A stretch of DNA of 64,000 nucleotides, taken from the NCBI RefSeq assembly GCF_014649035.1, contig NZ_BMSG01000012.1, forward strand, positions 1 through 64,000, written 5' to 3'. Source of the DNA: Streptomyces sindenensis (GTDB lineage: Bacteria; Actinomycetota; Actinomycetes; Streptomycetales; Streptomycetaceae). Below are positions 36,593 to 43,333 of the stretch, one piece after another (position 1 is the stretch's first letter; each line of letters opens with the position of its first letter). Below the pieces are notes generated by a model. The model made no database searches. It saw only the letters and a list, made by a program, of their open reading frames with translations, and was not told where the DNA came from. A program made the position numbers and the translations under genes.

Positions 36593-37417
36593 ATGTCTGA
36601 GTTGTCCAACGCCAAGAAGCAGGCAGACAACGTCAACACAGCCTCGTCCCACACGCTTCTGGAAGGGCGGCTCGGGTATCACCTCGAGTCCGCCCTTCTG
36701 GTGCGTGCGCTGACCCACCGTTCGTACGCGTACGAGAACGGCGGCCTGCCCACCAACGAGCGGCTCGAATTCCTCGGGGATTCGGTGCTCGGCCTGGTGG
36801 TCACGGACACGCTGTACCGCACCCACCCCGACCTGCCCGAAGGCCAGCTGGCCAAGTTGCGGGCCGCGGTGGTCAACTCGCGTGCGCTGGCGGAAGTGGG
36901 CCGCGGCCTCGAACTCGGCTCCTTCATCCGGCTCGGCCGCGGTGAAGAGGGCACGGGGGGCCGGGACAAGGCTTCCATCCTCGCCGACACACTGGAAGCA
37001 GTGATCGGCGCGGTCTATCTCGACCAGGGCCTCAGCGCGGCCTCGGAGCTGGTTCACCGGCTCTTCGACCCGCTGATCGACAGGTCCTCGAACCTCGGCG
37101 CCGGCCTGGACTGGAAGACCAGCCTCCAGGAGCTCACCGCGAGCGAGAGCCTCGGAGTCCCCGAGTACCTCGTCACGGAGACCGGCCCGGATCACGAGAA
37201 GACCTTCACTGCTGCCGCTCGCGTCGGTGGTGTCTCGTACGGCACCGGCACCGGCCGTAGCAAGAAGGAAGCGGAGCAGCAGGCGGCCGAGTCCGCCTGG
37301 CGCGAGATCAGCGCCGCCGCAGAGGCGCGGCAGGCCGCGGAGAAGTCCGCGGCCGACGGAGGGGCCGCCGACACCCCTGCCGACCCGTCGCCGAACACGG
37401 ACGCCGCTCCGGCCTGA
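36593..37417 (+). CDS. rnc: Ribonuclease III (AbsB)
   Basis: A 274-aa double-strand-specific RNase. The catalytic signature [15 protein letters not shown] lies near residues 55-70, with the second acidic site in [15 protein letters not shown]. The dsRNA-binding domain is residues ~170-240 ([11 protein letters not shown] ... [13 protein letters not shown]), followed by a Gly/Ala/Asp-rich tail. In S. coelicolor the same gene is absB, a global regulator of antibiotic synthesis. It lies 19 bp after rpmF. Confidence 0.95.
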   Translation: MSELSNAKKQADNVNTASSHTLLEGRLGYHLESALLVRALTHRSYAYENGGLPTNERLEFLGDSVLGLVVTDTLYRTHPDLPEGQLAKLRAAVVNSRALAEVGRGLELGSFIRLGRGEEGTGGRDKASILADTLEAVIGAVYLDQGLSAASELVHRLFDPLIDRSSNLGAGLDWKTSLQELTASESLGVPEYLVTETGPDHEKTFTAAARVGGVSYGTGTGRSKKEAEQQAAESAWREISAAAEARQAAEKSAADGGAADTPADPSPNTDAAPA

Positions 37418-37557
37418 AGCTGTACGAGAACCCCTCGGTGCCCTGCGCACCGGGGGGTTTTCCCTGTCCAGGGGCGGCTCCGGCGGTCACCGCGGTCTCC
37501 GTGTCCGCCCGCCCCGCCCCCCCCGTACTACCGTCGATGTGTCTGGAGTGGTGCACC

Positions 37558-38418
37558 GTGCCCGAGCTGCCCGAGGTCGAAGTCGTCCGCAGGGGACTTG
37601 AGCGCTGGGTCAGCGGGCGCACCGTCACCGAGGTCGAGGTGCTGCACCCGCGCTCGGTCCGCCGGCACCTCGCGGGCGGCGTCGACTTCGCCGCCCGGCT
37701 GCGCGGGGCCCGCCTGGGAGCGGCGATGCGGCGCGGCAAGTACCTCTGGGTGCCGATCGAGGAGGCCTCCGCCTCGCTGCTGGGCCACCTCGGGATGAGC
37801 GGACAGCTGCTGGTGCAGCCCGCGGACGCGCCCGACGAGAAGCACCTGCGGATCCGGATGCGGTTCGACGACGCGCTCGGCACCGAACTGCGCTTCGTCG
37901 ACCAGCGCACCTTCGGCGGACTCTCGCTGCACGCCAACACCCCCGACGGACTGCCCGACACCATCGCGCACATCGCCCGGGACCCCCTCGACCCGCTCTT
38001 CGACGACGCCGCGTTCCACACCGCGCTGCGGCTGCGCCGCACCACCGTCAAGCGCGCCCTGCTCGACCAGTCGCTGATCAGCGGCGTCGGCAACATCTAC
38101 GCGGACGAGGCGCTCTGGCGGGCCAAGCTGCACTACGACCGGCCGACCGCGACCCTGATCCGTCCCAAGTCCGCCGAACTGCTCGGCCACGCCCGCGACG
38201 TCATGAACGCGGCCCTCGCCCAGGGCGGCACCAGCTTCGACAGCCTGTACGTCAACGTGAACGGCGAGTCCGGCTACTTCGACCGGTCGCTCGACGCGTA
38301 CGGCCGGGAGGGCGAGCCCTGCAACCGGTGCTCCACCCCGATGCGCCGCCGCGCCTGGATGAACCGCTCCAGCTACTACTGCCCGCGCTGTCAGCGGCCG
38401 CCGCGCGCCTCGTCGTAG
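37558..38418 (+). CDS. fpg: Formamidopyrimidine-DNA glycosylase
   Basis: A 286-aa bifunctional glycosylase/AP lyase that removes 8-oxoguanine. The GTG start leaves the catalytic Pro as residue 2 in [14 protein letters not shown]. The HLGMSGQL loop, the helix-two-turn-helix [16 protein letters not shown], and the C-terminal zinc finger [10 protein letters not shown]...CPRC are all present. It overlaps the convergent HxlR-type gene by 28 bp. Confidence 0.96.
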   Translation: MPELPEVEVVRRGLERWVSGRTVTEVEVLHPRSVRRHLAGGVDFAARLRGARLGAAMRRGKYLWVPIEEASASLLGHLGMSGQLLVQPADAPDEKHLRIRMRFDDALGTELRFVDQRTFGGLSLHANTPDGLPDTIAHIARDPLDPLFDDAAFHTALRLRRTTVKRALLDQSLISGVGNIYADEALWRAKLHYDRPTATLIRPKSAELLGHARDVMNAALAQGGTSFDSLYVNVNGESGYFDRSLDAYGREGEPCNRCSTPMRRRAWMNRSSYYCPRCQRPPRASS

Positions 38419-38810
38419 CGCGTCCGGGCGGCCAGGACCTCGTCCATCCGCCCCTCGACGCAGTGAATGAGCCCGAGGAGCTTCTCCGCGACCTCGCGCC
38501 CGAACGGGGTGAGCTCGTAGTCCACCCGGGGCGGGTTCACCGGCTGGGCCTCCCGCAGGACGATCCCGTCCCGCTCCAGGGCGTGCAGGGTCTGGGAGAG
38601 CATCTTCTCGCTGACCCCGTCGACCCGGCGGCGCAGCTCGTTGAACCGGAGGCTCTCCTCGTACAGCGCGCCGATCGTCAGACCGCCCCAGCGCCCGGTG
38701 ACGTGCTCCAGCGTCGAGCGCGAGGGACAGGCGCGGGAGAAGACGTCGAAGGCGAGGCCGTCGAAGCTGTCCGTCTCTGTGCCTGTGTCTGTATGTGCAT
38801 CGCTGGCCAT
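38391..38810 (-). CDS. HxlR-family transcriptional regulator
   Basis: A 139-aa winged-helix HxlR/DUF24 regulator. It has [22 protein letters not shown] near residues 28-49, [30 protein letters not shown], and [10 protein letters not shown]. The N-terminal Cys in the CPS context is the usual redox- or quinone-sensing position. It converges on fpg with a 28-bp overlap; the target is unknown and no gene divergent from it lies close. Confidence 0.9.
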   Translation of the reverse strand: MASDAHTDTGTETDSFDGLAFDVFSRACPSRSTLEHVTGRWGGLTIGALYEESLRFNELRRRVDGVSEKMLSQTLHALERDGIVLREAQPVNPPRVDYELTPFGREVAEKLLGLIHCVEGRMDEVLAARTRYDEARGGR

Positions 38811-38967
38811 ACCAAAAGCTTACTCCCGCGCAGTGCTCACCCCGAGGGAGCGCTGTACGGGAGCAAGGGGGCGGCCCCGCCCGCCGTGCGAGAAAAGGTT
38901 TTCGATGTGGCCTTCTCCGGCACGGGGTTGCTTCGTTGACTGGTGCCTTCCGATAGGGAGGCATGAC

Positions 38968-39303
38968 ATGGTGTTGGCAAAGATCAAGCGAAAGGCCGCA
39001 GTGGCCACGGCGGTTGCCGTGAGCGGTATGACGCTGGCGGCGATTTCCCCGTCCCCGGCGTCCGCCGCAGCAGCCTCTGTGCCGAGCTGCGTCACAACAA
39101 TCGTGATGCCCGAGGTGTTCGGCTCCATGGGCGTCGCGATCACCAACAACTGCGAGAGCGTACAGCGGGTGAAGCCGACCTTCCAGTCGGTGATCGAGTC
39201 GTCGCAGATCCGGTGTGACACCCTGCAGCCGGGTCAGGAAGTGACCCAGTGGGTCAGGCCGGCCGCCCCGTTCAACAAGTTCCTGGGCCTGGTCAGCTGC
39301 TGA
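38968..39303 (+). CDS. Small secreted protein, tendamistat-like (alpha-amylase-inhibitor fold)
   Basis: A 111-aa protein with a Sec signal peptide (KIKRK, hydrophobic core, cleavage near SPASA-AAAS) and a mature part of ~75 residues with four cysteines. Spacing is C-x20-C-x20-C-x27-C. The P-S-C-V-T start and C-D-T-L-Q-P-G-Q-E-V-T segment parallel the APSC-VT and C-Y-A-V-A-P-G-Q-I-T-T of the Streptomyces amylase inhibitor tendamistat, and the last Cys spacing is the same (27). The inhibitory W-R-Y triad is not seen. Fold homology is inference; inhibition of amylase is not claimed. AGGGAGG lies 6 nt before the ATG. Confidence 0.65.
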   Translation: MVLAKIKRKAAVATAVAVSGMTLAAISPSPASAAAASVPSCVTTIVMPEVFGSMGVAITNNCESVQRVKPTFQSVIESSQIRCDTLQPGQEVTQWVRPAAPFNKFLGLVSC

Positions 39304-39319
39304 GCGGCTTCAGACGCAG

Positions 39320-39360
39320 TCGCCCCCGTGCTCCGCGCGCCGCGCGGAGCATGGGGGCGA
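39320..39360. terminator. Terminator next to attL
   Basis: A 20-bp inverted repeat (one G.T mismatch) with loop C. It follows the secreted-protein gene and, before integration of the mobile element, lay immediately downstream of the CAP-domain gene now at 46222-47172. Confidence 0.85.
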
Positions 39361-39375
39361 GCGTGCTCTCCGGGG

Positions 39376-39388
39376 TCAGAAGCCGAAG
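39376..39388. repeat. attL core
   Basis: 13-bp copy TCAGAAGCCGAAG, identical to the copy at 46222-46234. Two GACCTGCG octamers follow inside the element (39409-39416 and 39440-39447), with one matching copy next to attR (46208-46215); they may be integrase arm-type sites. Confidence 0.8.
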
Positions 39389-39710
39389 AAGTGACGGGCC
39401 AAGTCAGTGACCTGCGGCCATGTAGTCGATCAACGCTGCGACCTGCGACATAGCTGTCGGTGGTTGTCAGCGTTGGTCGCCATTGAGCAACCCCTGACGG
39501 CCCTGAGACGGCCCGTGGTACGAGGCCCCGCGCGCGTGTGTGCCTGACGAGATGACTGGGAAGGGGCTACTGACCGTTTGGGTCTAGGGCGAAGTGACTG
39601 AACCTGCTAGCTTTGCAACTAGCCCTTAAATCTGGTGGATGTCCAGAGTCGAGCGACGATCTGCTCCTCTGAAACTCGGGCTAGTAGTGACTCTCCGTTA
39701 AGAGGAGAAG
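39389..39710. other. Left-end non-coding region of the element
   Basis: About 320 bp without a gene. It contains the GACCTGCG octamers and a short dyad GCTAG-CTTTGCAA-CTAGC near 39608-39625. A complementary pair, ACTAGCCC near 39619 and GGGCTAGT near 39679, could form alternative hairpins upstream of the 31-bp inverted repeat. Confidence 0.5.
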
Positions 39711-39792
39711 TGTCCATGATGCCCGGCGTGCTACGCTCCGTCGCTATGCTGATCTTCGATCACGGAGCGTAGCACGCCGGGCATCATGGACA
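39711..39792. repeat. Perfect 31-bp inverted repeat (hairpin)
   Basis: Arms at 39711-39741 (starts TGTCCATGATGCCCGG) and 39762-39792 are exact reverse complements, separated by 20 nt that contain a further small GATC-TTC-GATC stem. There is no T-run, so it is not a standard terminator. An 18-codon ORF with a good ribosome site begins in the left arm and ends in the right arm. Confidence 0.9.
39716..39772 (+). CDS. Possible 18-aa leader peptide inside the inverted repeat
   Basis: ATG ATG start with AGAGGAG eight nt upstream. The sequence reads MMPGVLRSVAMLIFDHGA and stops at TAG within the right arm of the 31-bp inverted repeat. Translation would melt the hairpin. It may be a translated leader for downstream genes, a micro-toxin-like peptide, or chance. 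The mirror ORF on the minus strand has no ribosome site. Confidence 0.35.
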   Translation: MMPGVLRSVAMLIFDHGA

Positions 39793-39851
39793 ACTCGTCA
39801 TGCGTTTTCTTTGCTATAGCTTTACCTTAAGCTTGCCTGTTCGAAGAGAGG

Positions 39852-39898
39852 TAAGCGGCGCTAGAGGGTGCGCTGAGCCGCTTAGTCCCGTACTCTTA
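39852..39898 (+). promoter_or_regulatory. Promoter and dyad for the leaderless-type gene at 39903
   Basis: A -10-like TACTCT (39891-39896) ends 6 nt before the ATG at 39903, the geometry of a leaderless transcript. The dyad TAAGCGGC (39852-39859) / GCCGCTTA (39877-39884) spans the expected -35 region, so it is a candidate operator. Confidence 0.5.
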
Positions 39899-39902
39899 CC
39901 GC

Positions 39903-40115
39903 ATGACGACTCTGATGGATCCGCAGGTACGCGAACGTACCCGTGCGCGCCGGGTCGAGCTCTCGAAGGGTATTGGGGAGCCGACGGCCGGCGAGCGTCG
40001 TGCGCGCGAAGAGATCAGGGCTTCCTTTGACCGCCTGGATGGCAGTGATGGTGCATACCTCGCTCTGCTGACAGGGGCGTCAATCGAGGACCTTCGTCGC
40101 GTCGGTGCTGCCTGA
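39903..40115 (+). CDS. Small charged protein, function unknown (cargo gene 1)
   Basis: A 70-aa protein with a strongly basic first half (RERTRARRVELSKG), a central ERRAREEIRASFDRL helix, and a short C-terminus (LLTGASIEDLRRVGAA). Codon use is clearly less GC-biased than in the flanking core genes. No Shine-Dalgarno is present and a -10 box sits 6 nt upstream, suggesting a leaderless mRNA. It is followed by the 254-aa gene after 17 bp. It could be a small DNA-binding repressor or antitoxin-like partner; unproven. Confidence 0.6.
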   Translation: MTTLMDPQVRERTRARRVELSKGIGEPTAGERRAREEIRASFDRLDGSDGAYLALLTGASIEDLRRVGAA

Positions 40116-40132
40116 GCGGAGTCTGTGAGTAC

Positions 40133-40897
40133 GTGACCAGGCCTCGCCTTCGTCCCACTCTGCGTTGCGTGCAAGAGGACCTTGACCTTGATCTTCCGCC
40201 GATAGCGACTCCACTGCACGAGTTGGATCATCCTCTCGTCTCTCGCGCGCAACAGCAGGCTGATGTGGCGCCTACGGAGAAGATCGCCAGCATTGATGAT
40301 GTAGTGCTGCTGAAGTGCAAGCCTGGTGGCTCGCGCTGGCGCGCGGCGGTCTGGGAAGACCAGGGTCAGGCCTTCGGGTGGCTCGTAGCTGCCGGGCAGC
40401 GAACCGCTGGAGCTCGGGACGACTTCTACCGTCAGCTGAGTGACAGGTGCATGCGAAAGCGCACTGCTCTCAACCGCGCTGGCGAGGACTTGGAGCCGGG
40501 CAAGCGGACGTACAGCAAGCATCTGCTGCCGCACGACGATGACCGACTTCGCTTGGAGGCTGAGCAGGCCTATCGACTCCTGCAGGATGCGCGCGAGAGT
40601 GTCCCACAGCTGGTCAAGGAAGCGAGAGGGAGCGCTGGGAGGCCCGTTCGTATCGAGGTCTTCGGCACAGCAGTCGAGGCGGTTGTGTACACCGTCGTCG
40701 GCAGCTTCGATGAGCTCTACCTTGGCTTGAGGGTCGTTGGCTCCGCGCCGGAGGGCGTTCATCACCTCATCTTGCAGCTAGCGGTACCCGAGGCTCTAGC
40801 TGATGACTGGGAGCCGATTGAGGCTCCACACAGGCCTGGCGAGTCTGGTGAGATCTTCTACTACACGCTGCTTGAAGTCCCAAAGCTGCGCGGCTGA
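40133..40897 (+). CDS. Unrecognised 254-aa protein (cargo gene 2)
   Basis: Soluble protein with no recognised domain, signal peptide or membrane segment. The N-terminal part holds TPLHELDHPLV and AQQQADVAPTEKIASIDDVVLLKC. The middle has a W-R-A-A-V-W-E-D and basic RCMRKRTALNRAGEDL stretch, then a helical EAEQAYRLLQDARES. The C-terminus has alternating beta-like segments (VEAVVYTVVGSFDELYLGLRVVG) ending in EIFYYTLLEVPKLRG. Lower GC than the host points to recent acquisition. It is probably co-transcribed with the 70-aa gene. It might be an effector in a defence or addiction module, but no catalytic motif supports that. Confidence 0.65.
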   Translation: MTRPRLRPTLRCVQEDLDLDLPPIATPLHELDHPLVSRAQQQADVAPTEKIASIDDVVLLKCKPGGSRWRAAVWEDQGQAFGWLVAAGQRTAGARDDFYRQLSDRCMRKRTALNRAGEDLEPGKRTYSKHLLPHDDDRLRLEAEQAYRLLQDARESVPQLVKEARGSAGRPVRIEVFGTAVEAVVYTVVGSFDELYLGLRVVGSAPEGVHHLILQLAVPEALADDWEPIEAPHRPGESGEIFYYTLLEVPKLRG

Positions 40898-41367
40898 CTC
40901 GCAGCCCGTAGACGCTACTAAGCGCCAGTGGATGTGCCCGAGAGAGCTCCTTGCGGCCATCGTCCCACCACTCGCCCCGGTTCCCATCCCGTCCGCCTTC
41001 GACCCACACTTTGTGGAGCGGTCGTGGTTCAGGGCGTCAAGGTGAGCGCGCCACTGTACGAACGACCTTGACGCCCTGGGCCGCGACTGCTCGGCTCTGC
41101 CTGGGTCGAAGGTGGTCGGGATGGGAGCCCCCACGACGCTCGCCACGCTCCGGCCGGCACTCGCGAACGGTGCCCCGTCCATCCCGGAGTCTGAGCGCCC
41201 CCGCCGGGGGCATCCTCTTGAAGCCGCGGGCTTGGTTCTCGTCTCATGCCCCCGGGCCTATCCAGTTGTGGGCGCGCGTCGGCGGCGGCAGCGCCGAGCG
41301 GGCCGAAGGCAGGAGCGCGGGCGCAGCCGGGTGCCTTGATGAGGTAGAGAAACCTGTAACTTCCCAG
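40898..41367. other. Non-coding region between convergent cargo genes
   Basis: About 470 bp with no convincing gene, lying between the 254-aa gene (+) and the acetyltransferase (-). It is dominated by the large hairpin at 40982-41126 and by G/C-rich sequence (41180-41340) with smaller CCCCCG/CGGGGG stems. Confidence 0.6.
40982..41126. repeat. Large imperfect inverted repeat (~145 nt hairpin)
   Basis: The outer arms 40982-41006 and 41102-41126 pair over 25 bp with two mismatches. The inner arms 41018-41043 and 41065-41090 pair over 26 bp with four mismatches, including an exact 14-bp core (CAGGGCGTCAAGGT / ACCTTGACGCCCTG). Five of the six mismatches are G.T pairs on the plus strand and would be A.C on the minus strand. 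This suggests the structure matters as plus-strand ssDNA or RNA: a single-strand origin of the rolling-circle RepSA replicon, a clt-like site, or a structured RNA. Confidence 0.7.
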
Positions 41368-41877
41368 CTAGCTGGCGGGCCAGACGTAGCACTTGGCGGG
41401 GATCTGCTGACCGTCTCCGAATTGGTGCGTGGCTCCACCGATGAACTGCCAGCCCAAGCGTTCGTAGAGGCGAATGGCTGCCTCATCCTTGTCCATCACG
41501 TCGAGCACAAGGCGTAGGCCGTTCTCCTCGGCGTAGTCCATGGCTGTGCGCATGAGGCTTTCGCCCACGGCGTGCTTCCGCGCAGATCGCACCACGAACA
41601 GCCGGGCCAGTACACCGATGCGGGATTCATCCTCTCCGCTCTGCTGCTGCCAGAGGGTGACGGCCTTCTCCCCCTCCGCCTTCATGATCGCGATATGCCC
41701 CACCAAGCCGTCCCGGTGAGCTACCCACGCCTTCACGACTCCCGGCGGCGTGATCCATGCCTCGGGGTCATCCACTCCTTCAACCGGATATCCGTCCGTC
41801 GAGTGGACGTCGATCAGGGCTGCCGCCGCTCCGGGAACGTCGGCATCTTCGATAGGGCGAATGCTGGTGTCAGCCAC
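41368..41877 (-). CDS. GNAT-family N-acetyltransferase
   Basis: A 169-aa acetyltransferase: TSIRPIEDADVPGAAAAL, then VAHRDGLVGHIAIMKAEG, the acetyl-CoA-binding segment VLARLFVVRSARKHAVGESLM (about residues 92-112), and VMDKDEAAIRLYERLGWQ. The GTG start has GGAGG 7 nt upstream. It lies 25 bp after the GntR-type repressor gene on the same strand, so it is probably co-transcribed and co-repressed. The acceptor is unknown; acetylation of a toxin, antibiotic or protein is possible. Confidence 0.87.
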   Translation of the reverse strand: MADTSIRPIEDADVPGAAAALIDVHSTDGYPVEGVDDPEAWITPPGVVKAWVAHRDGLVGHIAIMKAEGEKAVTLWQQQSGEDESRIGVLARLFVVRSARKHAVGESLMRTAMDYAEENGLRLVLDVMDKDEAAIRLYERLGWQFIGGATHQFGDGQQIPAKCYVWPAS

Positions 41878-41902
41878 GCGAGTCCTCCAGCGGAGCAGTG
41901 GG

Positions 41903-42676
41903 CTAGGAAACGGGCAGCTCGTAGAGGAGCCCGGTTTGATCGGCGCGGTGCACGTATCGGGACACCTCGAAAGGCTCCGAGTTCTGATCCAGGCTCGTGT
42001 GGAGCACTTCGAGTACGGGCACCCCTGGCAACAAGTCGAGTACCCGGGCCTCTTCGGGTGAAGGCATCCGAGCACTGATCTCGTCGCGCACCCGCGTCAT
42101 CACGTGGCCCAGCTCCTCCAGGCGGCCGTAGATCCCGTTCGGCCCTGACTTCGCCTGCATGAGGAGAGTCCCCTCCGCCTCTTCCCAGCGCAGATAGGTG
42201 GAGACGATCTGGACCGGCTCATCGTCCGCGAAGTAATGGTTCTCGCGGTGAACGACGCTCTCGCTGTCGGCCGGGACCTGGAGCCGCTCGGCAACATCAG
42301 GAGGCGGCACCTCGCGGGTAATGCTCAGGACGTCGATGCGCGGGACCTTGCCCTGCTTTTTGGCTTCCAGGCGGAACGGGGTGAGTCCGGTCTCCCGGTT
42401 CGCAAGTGAGTACCGGTCGCTACCGAAGCGGAAGAGGCGTTGCGGCTCGCGCACGAACACGCCGCGACCGTGCTTTGCAGTCACTAGCCCCTGCTCAGCC
42501 AGGAGGCGAATCGCTTCTCGCGCGGTGTTGCGCGCCGCTCCGTACTGCTCAGCCAAGGCTCGCTCGGATGGGAGCTTTTGGCCGGCCTCCAGCTCGCCCC
42601 GCTCGATCGAGGCGCGGAGTGCGTCAGCGATTCGGCGGCTGGCTGGTTGCTGGGAGGGGCGGTCGGATGCGGTCAT
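41903..42676 (-). CDS. GntR-family repressor (KorSA-like, UTRA domain)
   Basis: A 257-aa regulator. The GntR winged helix is at residues ~10-75 (RIADALRASIERGELEAGQKLPSERALAEQ, then ARNTAREAIRLLAEQGLV), followed by a UTRA ligand-binding domain to the C-terminus. In pSAM2-type elements KorSA of this type represses the activator gene pra and itself. No Pra-like gene was recognised here. Divergent from the rep-xis-int operon. A TATGCT box 6 nt upstream of the ATG and the absence of a ribosome site suggest a leaderless mRNA. Confidence 0.88.
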   Translation of the reverse strand: MTASDRPSQQPASRRIADALRASIERGELEAGQKLPSERALAEQYGAARNTAREAIRLLAEQGLVTAKHGRGVFVREPQRLFRFGSDRYSLANRETGLTPFRLEAKKQGKVPRIDVLSITREVPPPDVAERLQVPADSESVVHRENHYFADDEPVQIVSTYLRWEEAEGTLLMQAKSGPNGIYGRLEELGHVMTRVRDEISARMPSPEEARVLDLLPGVPVLEVLHTSLDQNSEPFEVSRYVHRADQTGLLYELPVS

Positions 42677-42690
42677 GAGCCGAGCATACC

Positions 42691-42725
42691 AACTGGCTTA
42701 AGCCAGTAAGTGGCTCAAGCCAGTT
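42691..42725. promoter_or_regulatory. Double-palindrome operator of the GntR repressor
   Basis: A perfect 16-bp palindrome ACTGGCTTAAGCCAGT (42692-42707) is followed by a near-perfect one, TGGCTCAAGCCA (42711-42722). It sits directly between the presumed -10 (TATGCT on the minus strand) and -35 of the repressor gene and upstream of the rep operon. It is a very likely autoregulatory GntR/KorSA site. Confidence 0.75.
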
Positions 42726-42788
42726 GGGGGCGGTGTCCTACCGCCAAGCAGACACACCGCCCCCCTGTCCCATCAGGGAGCTTCCATC

Positions 42789-43124
42789 ATGACTGCTTCT
42801 GCTGTGGTTGTGCGTCGTTCGGTGCTGGGTCGGGCCTGCCCGGCATGCGCGGAGTTGCGGTGCGCCGATCCGGCCGAGTGCCTGCACTTCCTGACCGCCC
42901 ACCCGTGGGCGGACTGCTCGGAGTGCGCCGGGTCGGGCTGGGCCGGTGAGGACGACCACCTGTCGGTGTTCTGCTGGGCCTGCAACGGTTCCGGCCTGGA
43001 GGAGCACTCCGCCCGCTCCATCGCGCACGCGACCGTCAGCCCCCGGGCCCGCGTCCGCCACCAGGCCCACGTCGAGCGCCTGACCGCCCTGGTCTCCGGG
43101 TCCTCCGTGGCGGTGGCCGCGTGA
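42789..43124 (+). CDS. Small protein with DnaJ-type zinc-finger motifs
   Basis: A 111-aa protein with three cysteine clusters: CPACAELRC near residues 14-22, CSECAGSG near 44-51, and CWACNGSG near 61-68. The last two are CxxCxGxG motifs as in DnaJ zinc fingers. It has a cluster of positive residues in the C-terminal half. It is the first gene of the rep-xis-int operon; its stop codon overlaps the next start. Similar small ORFs precede repSA in AICEs; function unknown. Confidence 0.8.
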   Translation: MTASAVVVRRSVLGRACPACAELRCADPAECLHFLTAHPWADCSECAGSGWAGEDDHLSVFCWACNGSGLEEHSARSIAHATVSPRARVRHQAHVERLTALVSGSSVAVAA

Positions 43125-43333
43125 GCTTCCCGGACGACGCCCTGCACGCGGCCGAGTGGGCCGATGAGATGCGTACCGAGCAGATCGGCATGTACCTCGA
43201 CGCTCACGACGTCCGCCCCTACACCCGGTTCTTCACCGTGGTCGATGACGCGCACTACGCCGAGGAAGACGCCAAGGTGCGCGGCCTCTACCCGCCGATC
43301 GGCCACGGCTACCCGAAGGAGGACGACCAGTGA
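43121..43333 (+). CDS. Small AICE protein, function unknown
   Basis: A 70-aa acidic protein (MSFPDDALHAAEWADEMRTE...), with RPYTRFFTVVDDAHYAEEDAKVRGLYPP and no recognised domain. GTG start overlaps the preceding stop codon by 4 bp, and its stop overlaps the repSA start, so it is translationally coupled on both sides. It may be a replication accessory factor. Confidence 0.75.
   Translation: MSFPDDALHAAEWADEMRTEQIGMYLDAHDVRPYTRFFTVVDDAHYAEEDAKVRGLYPPIGHGYPKEDDQ

Noticed and set aside
39711..39792. Treating the 31-bp inverted repeat as a simple terminator
   Set aside because: It has no T-run on either side, is far longer than a terminator, and contains an ORF with its own ribosome site.
39800..40030. 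Alternative 76-aa frame overlapping the 70-aa cargo gene
   Set aside because: It lacks a ribosome site and coding bias, and the 39903 frame has a better promoter/start arrangement and a following coupled gene.
41180..41340. G/C-rich stretch as a protein gene
   Set aside because: Frames here give Arg/Pro/Gly-rich translations without start sites or conservation features; no gene called.
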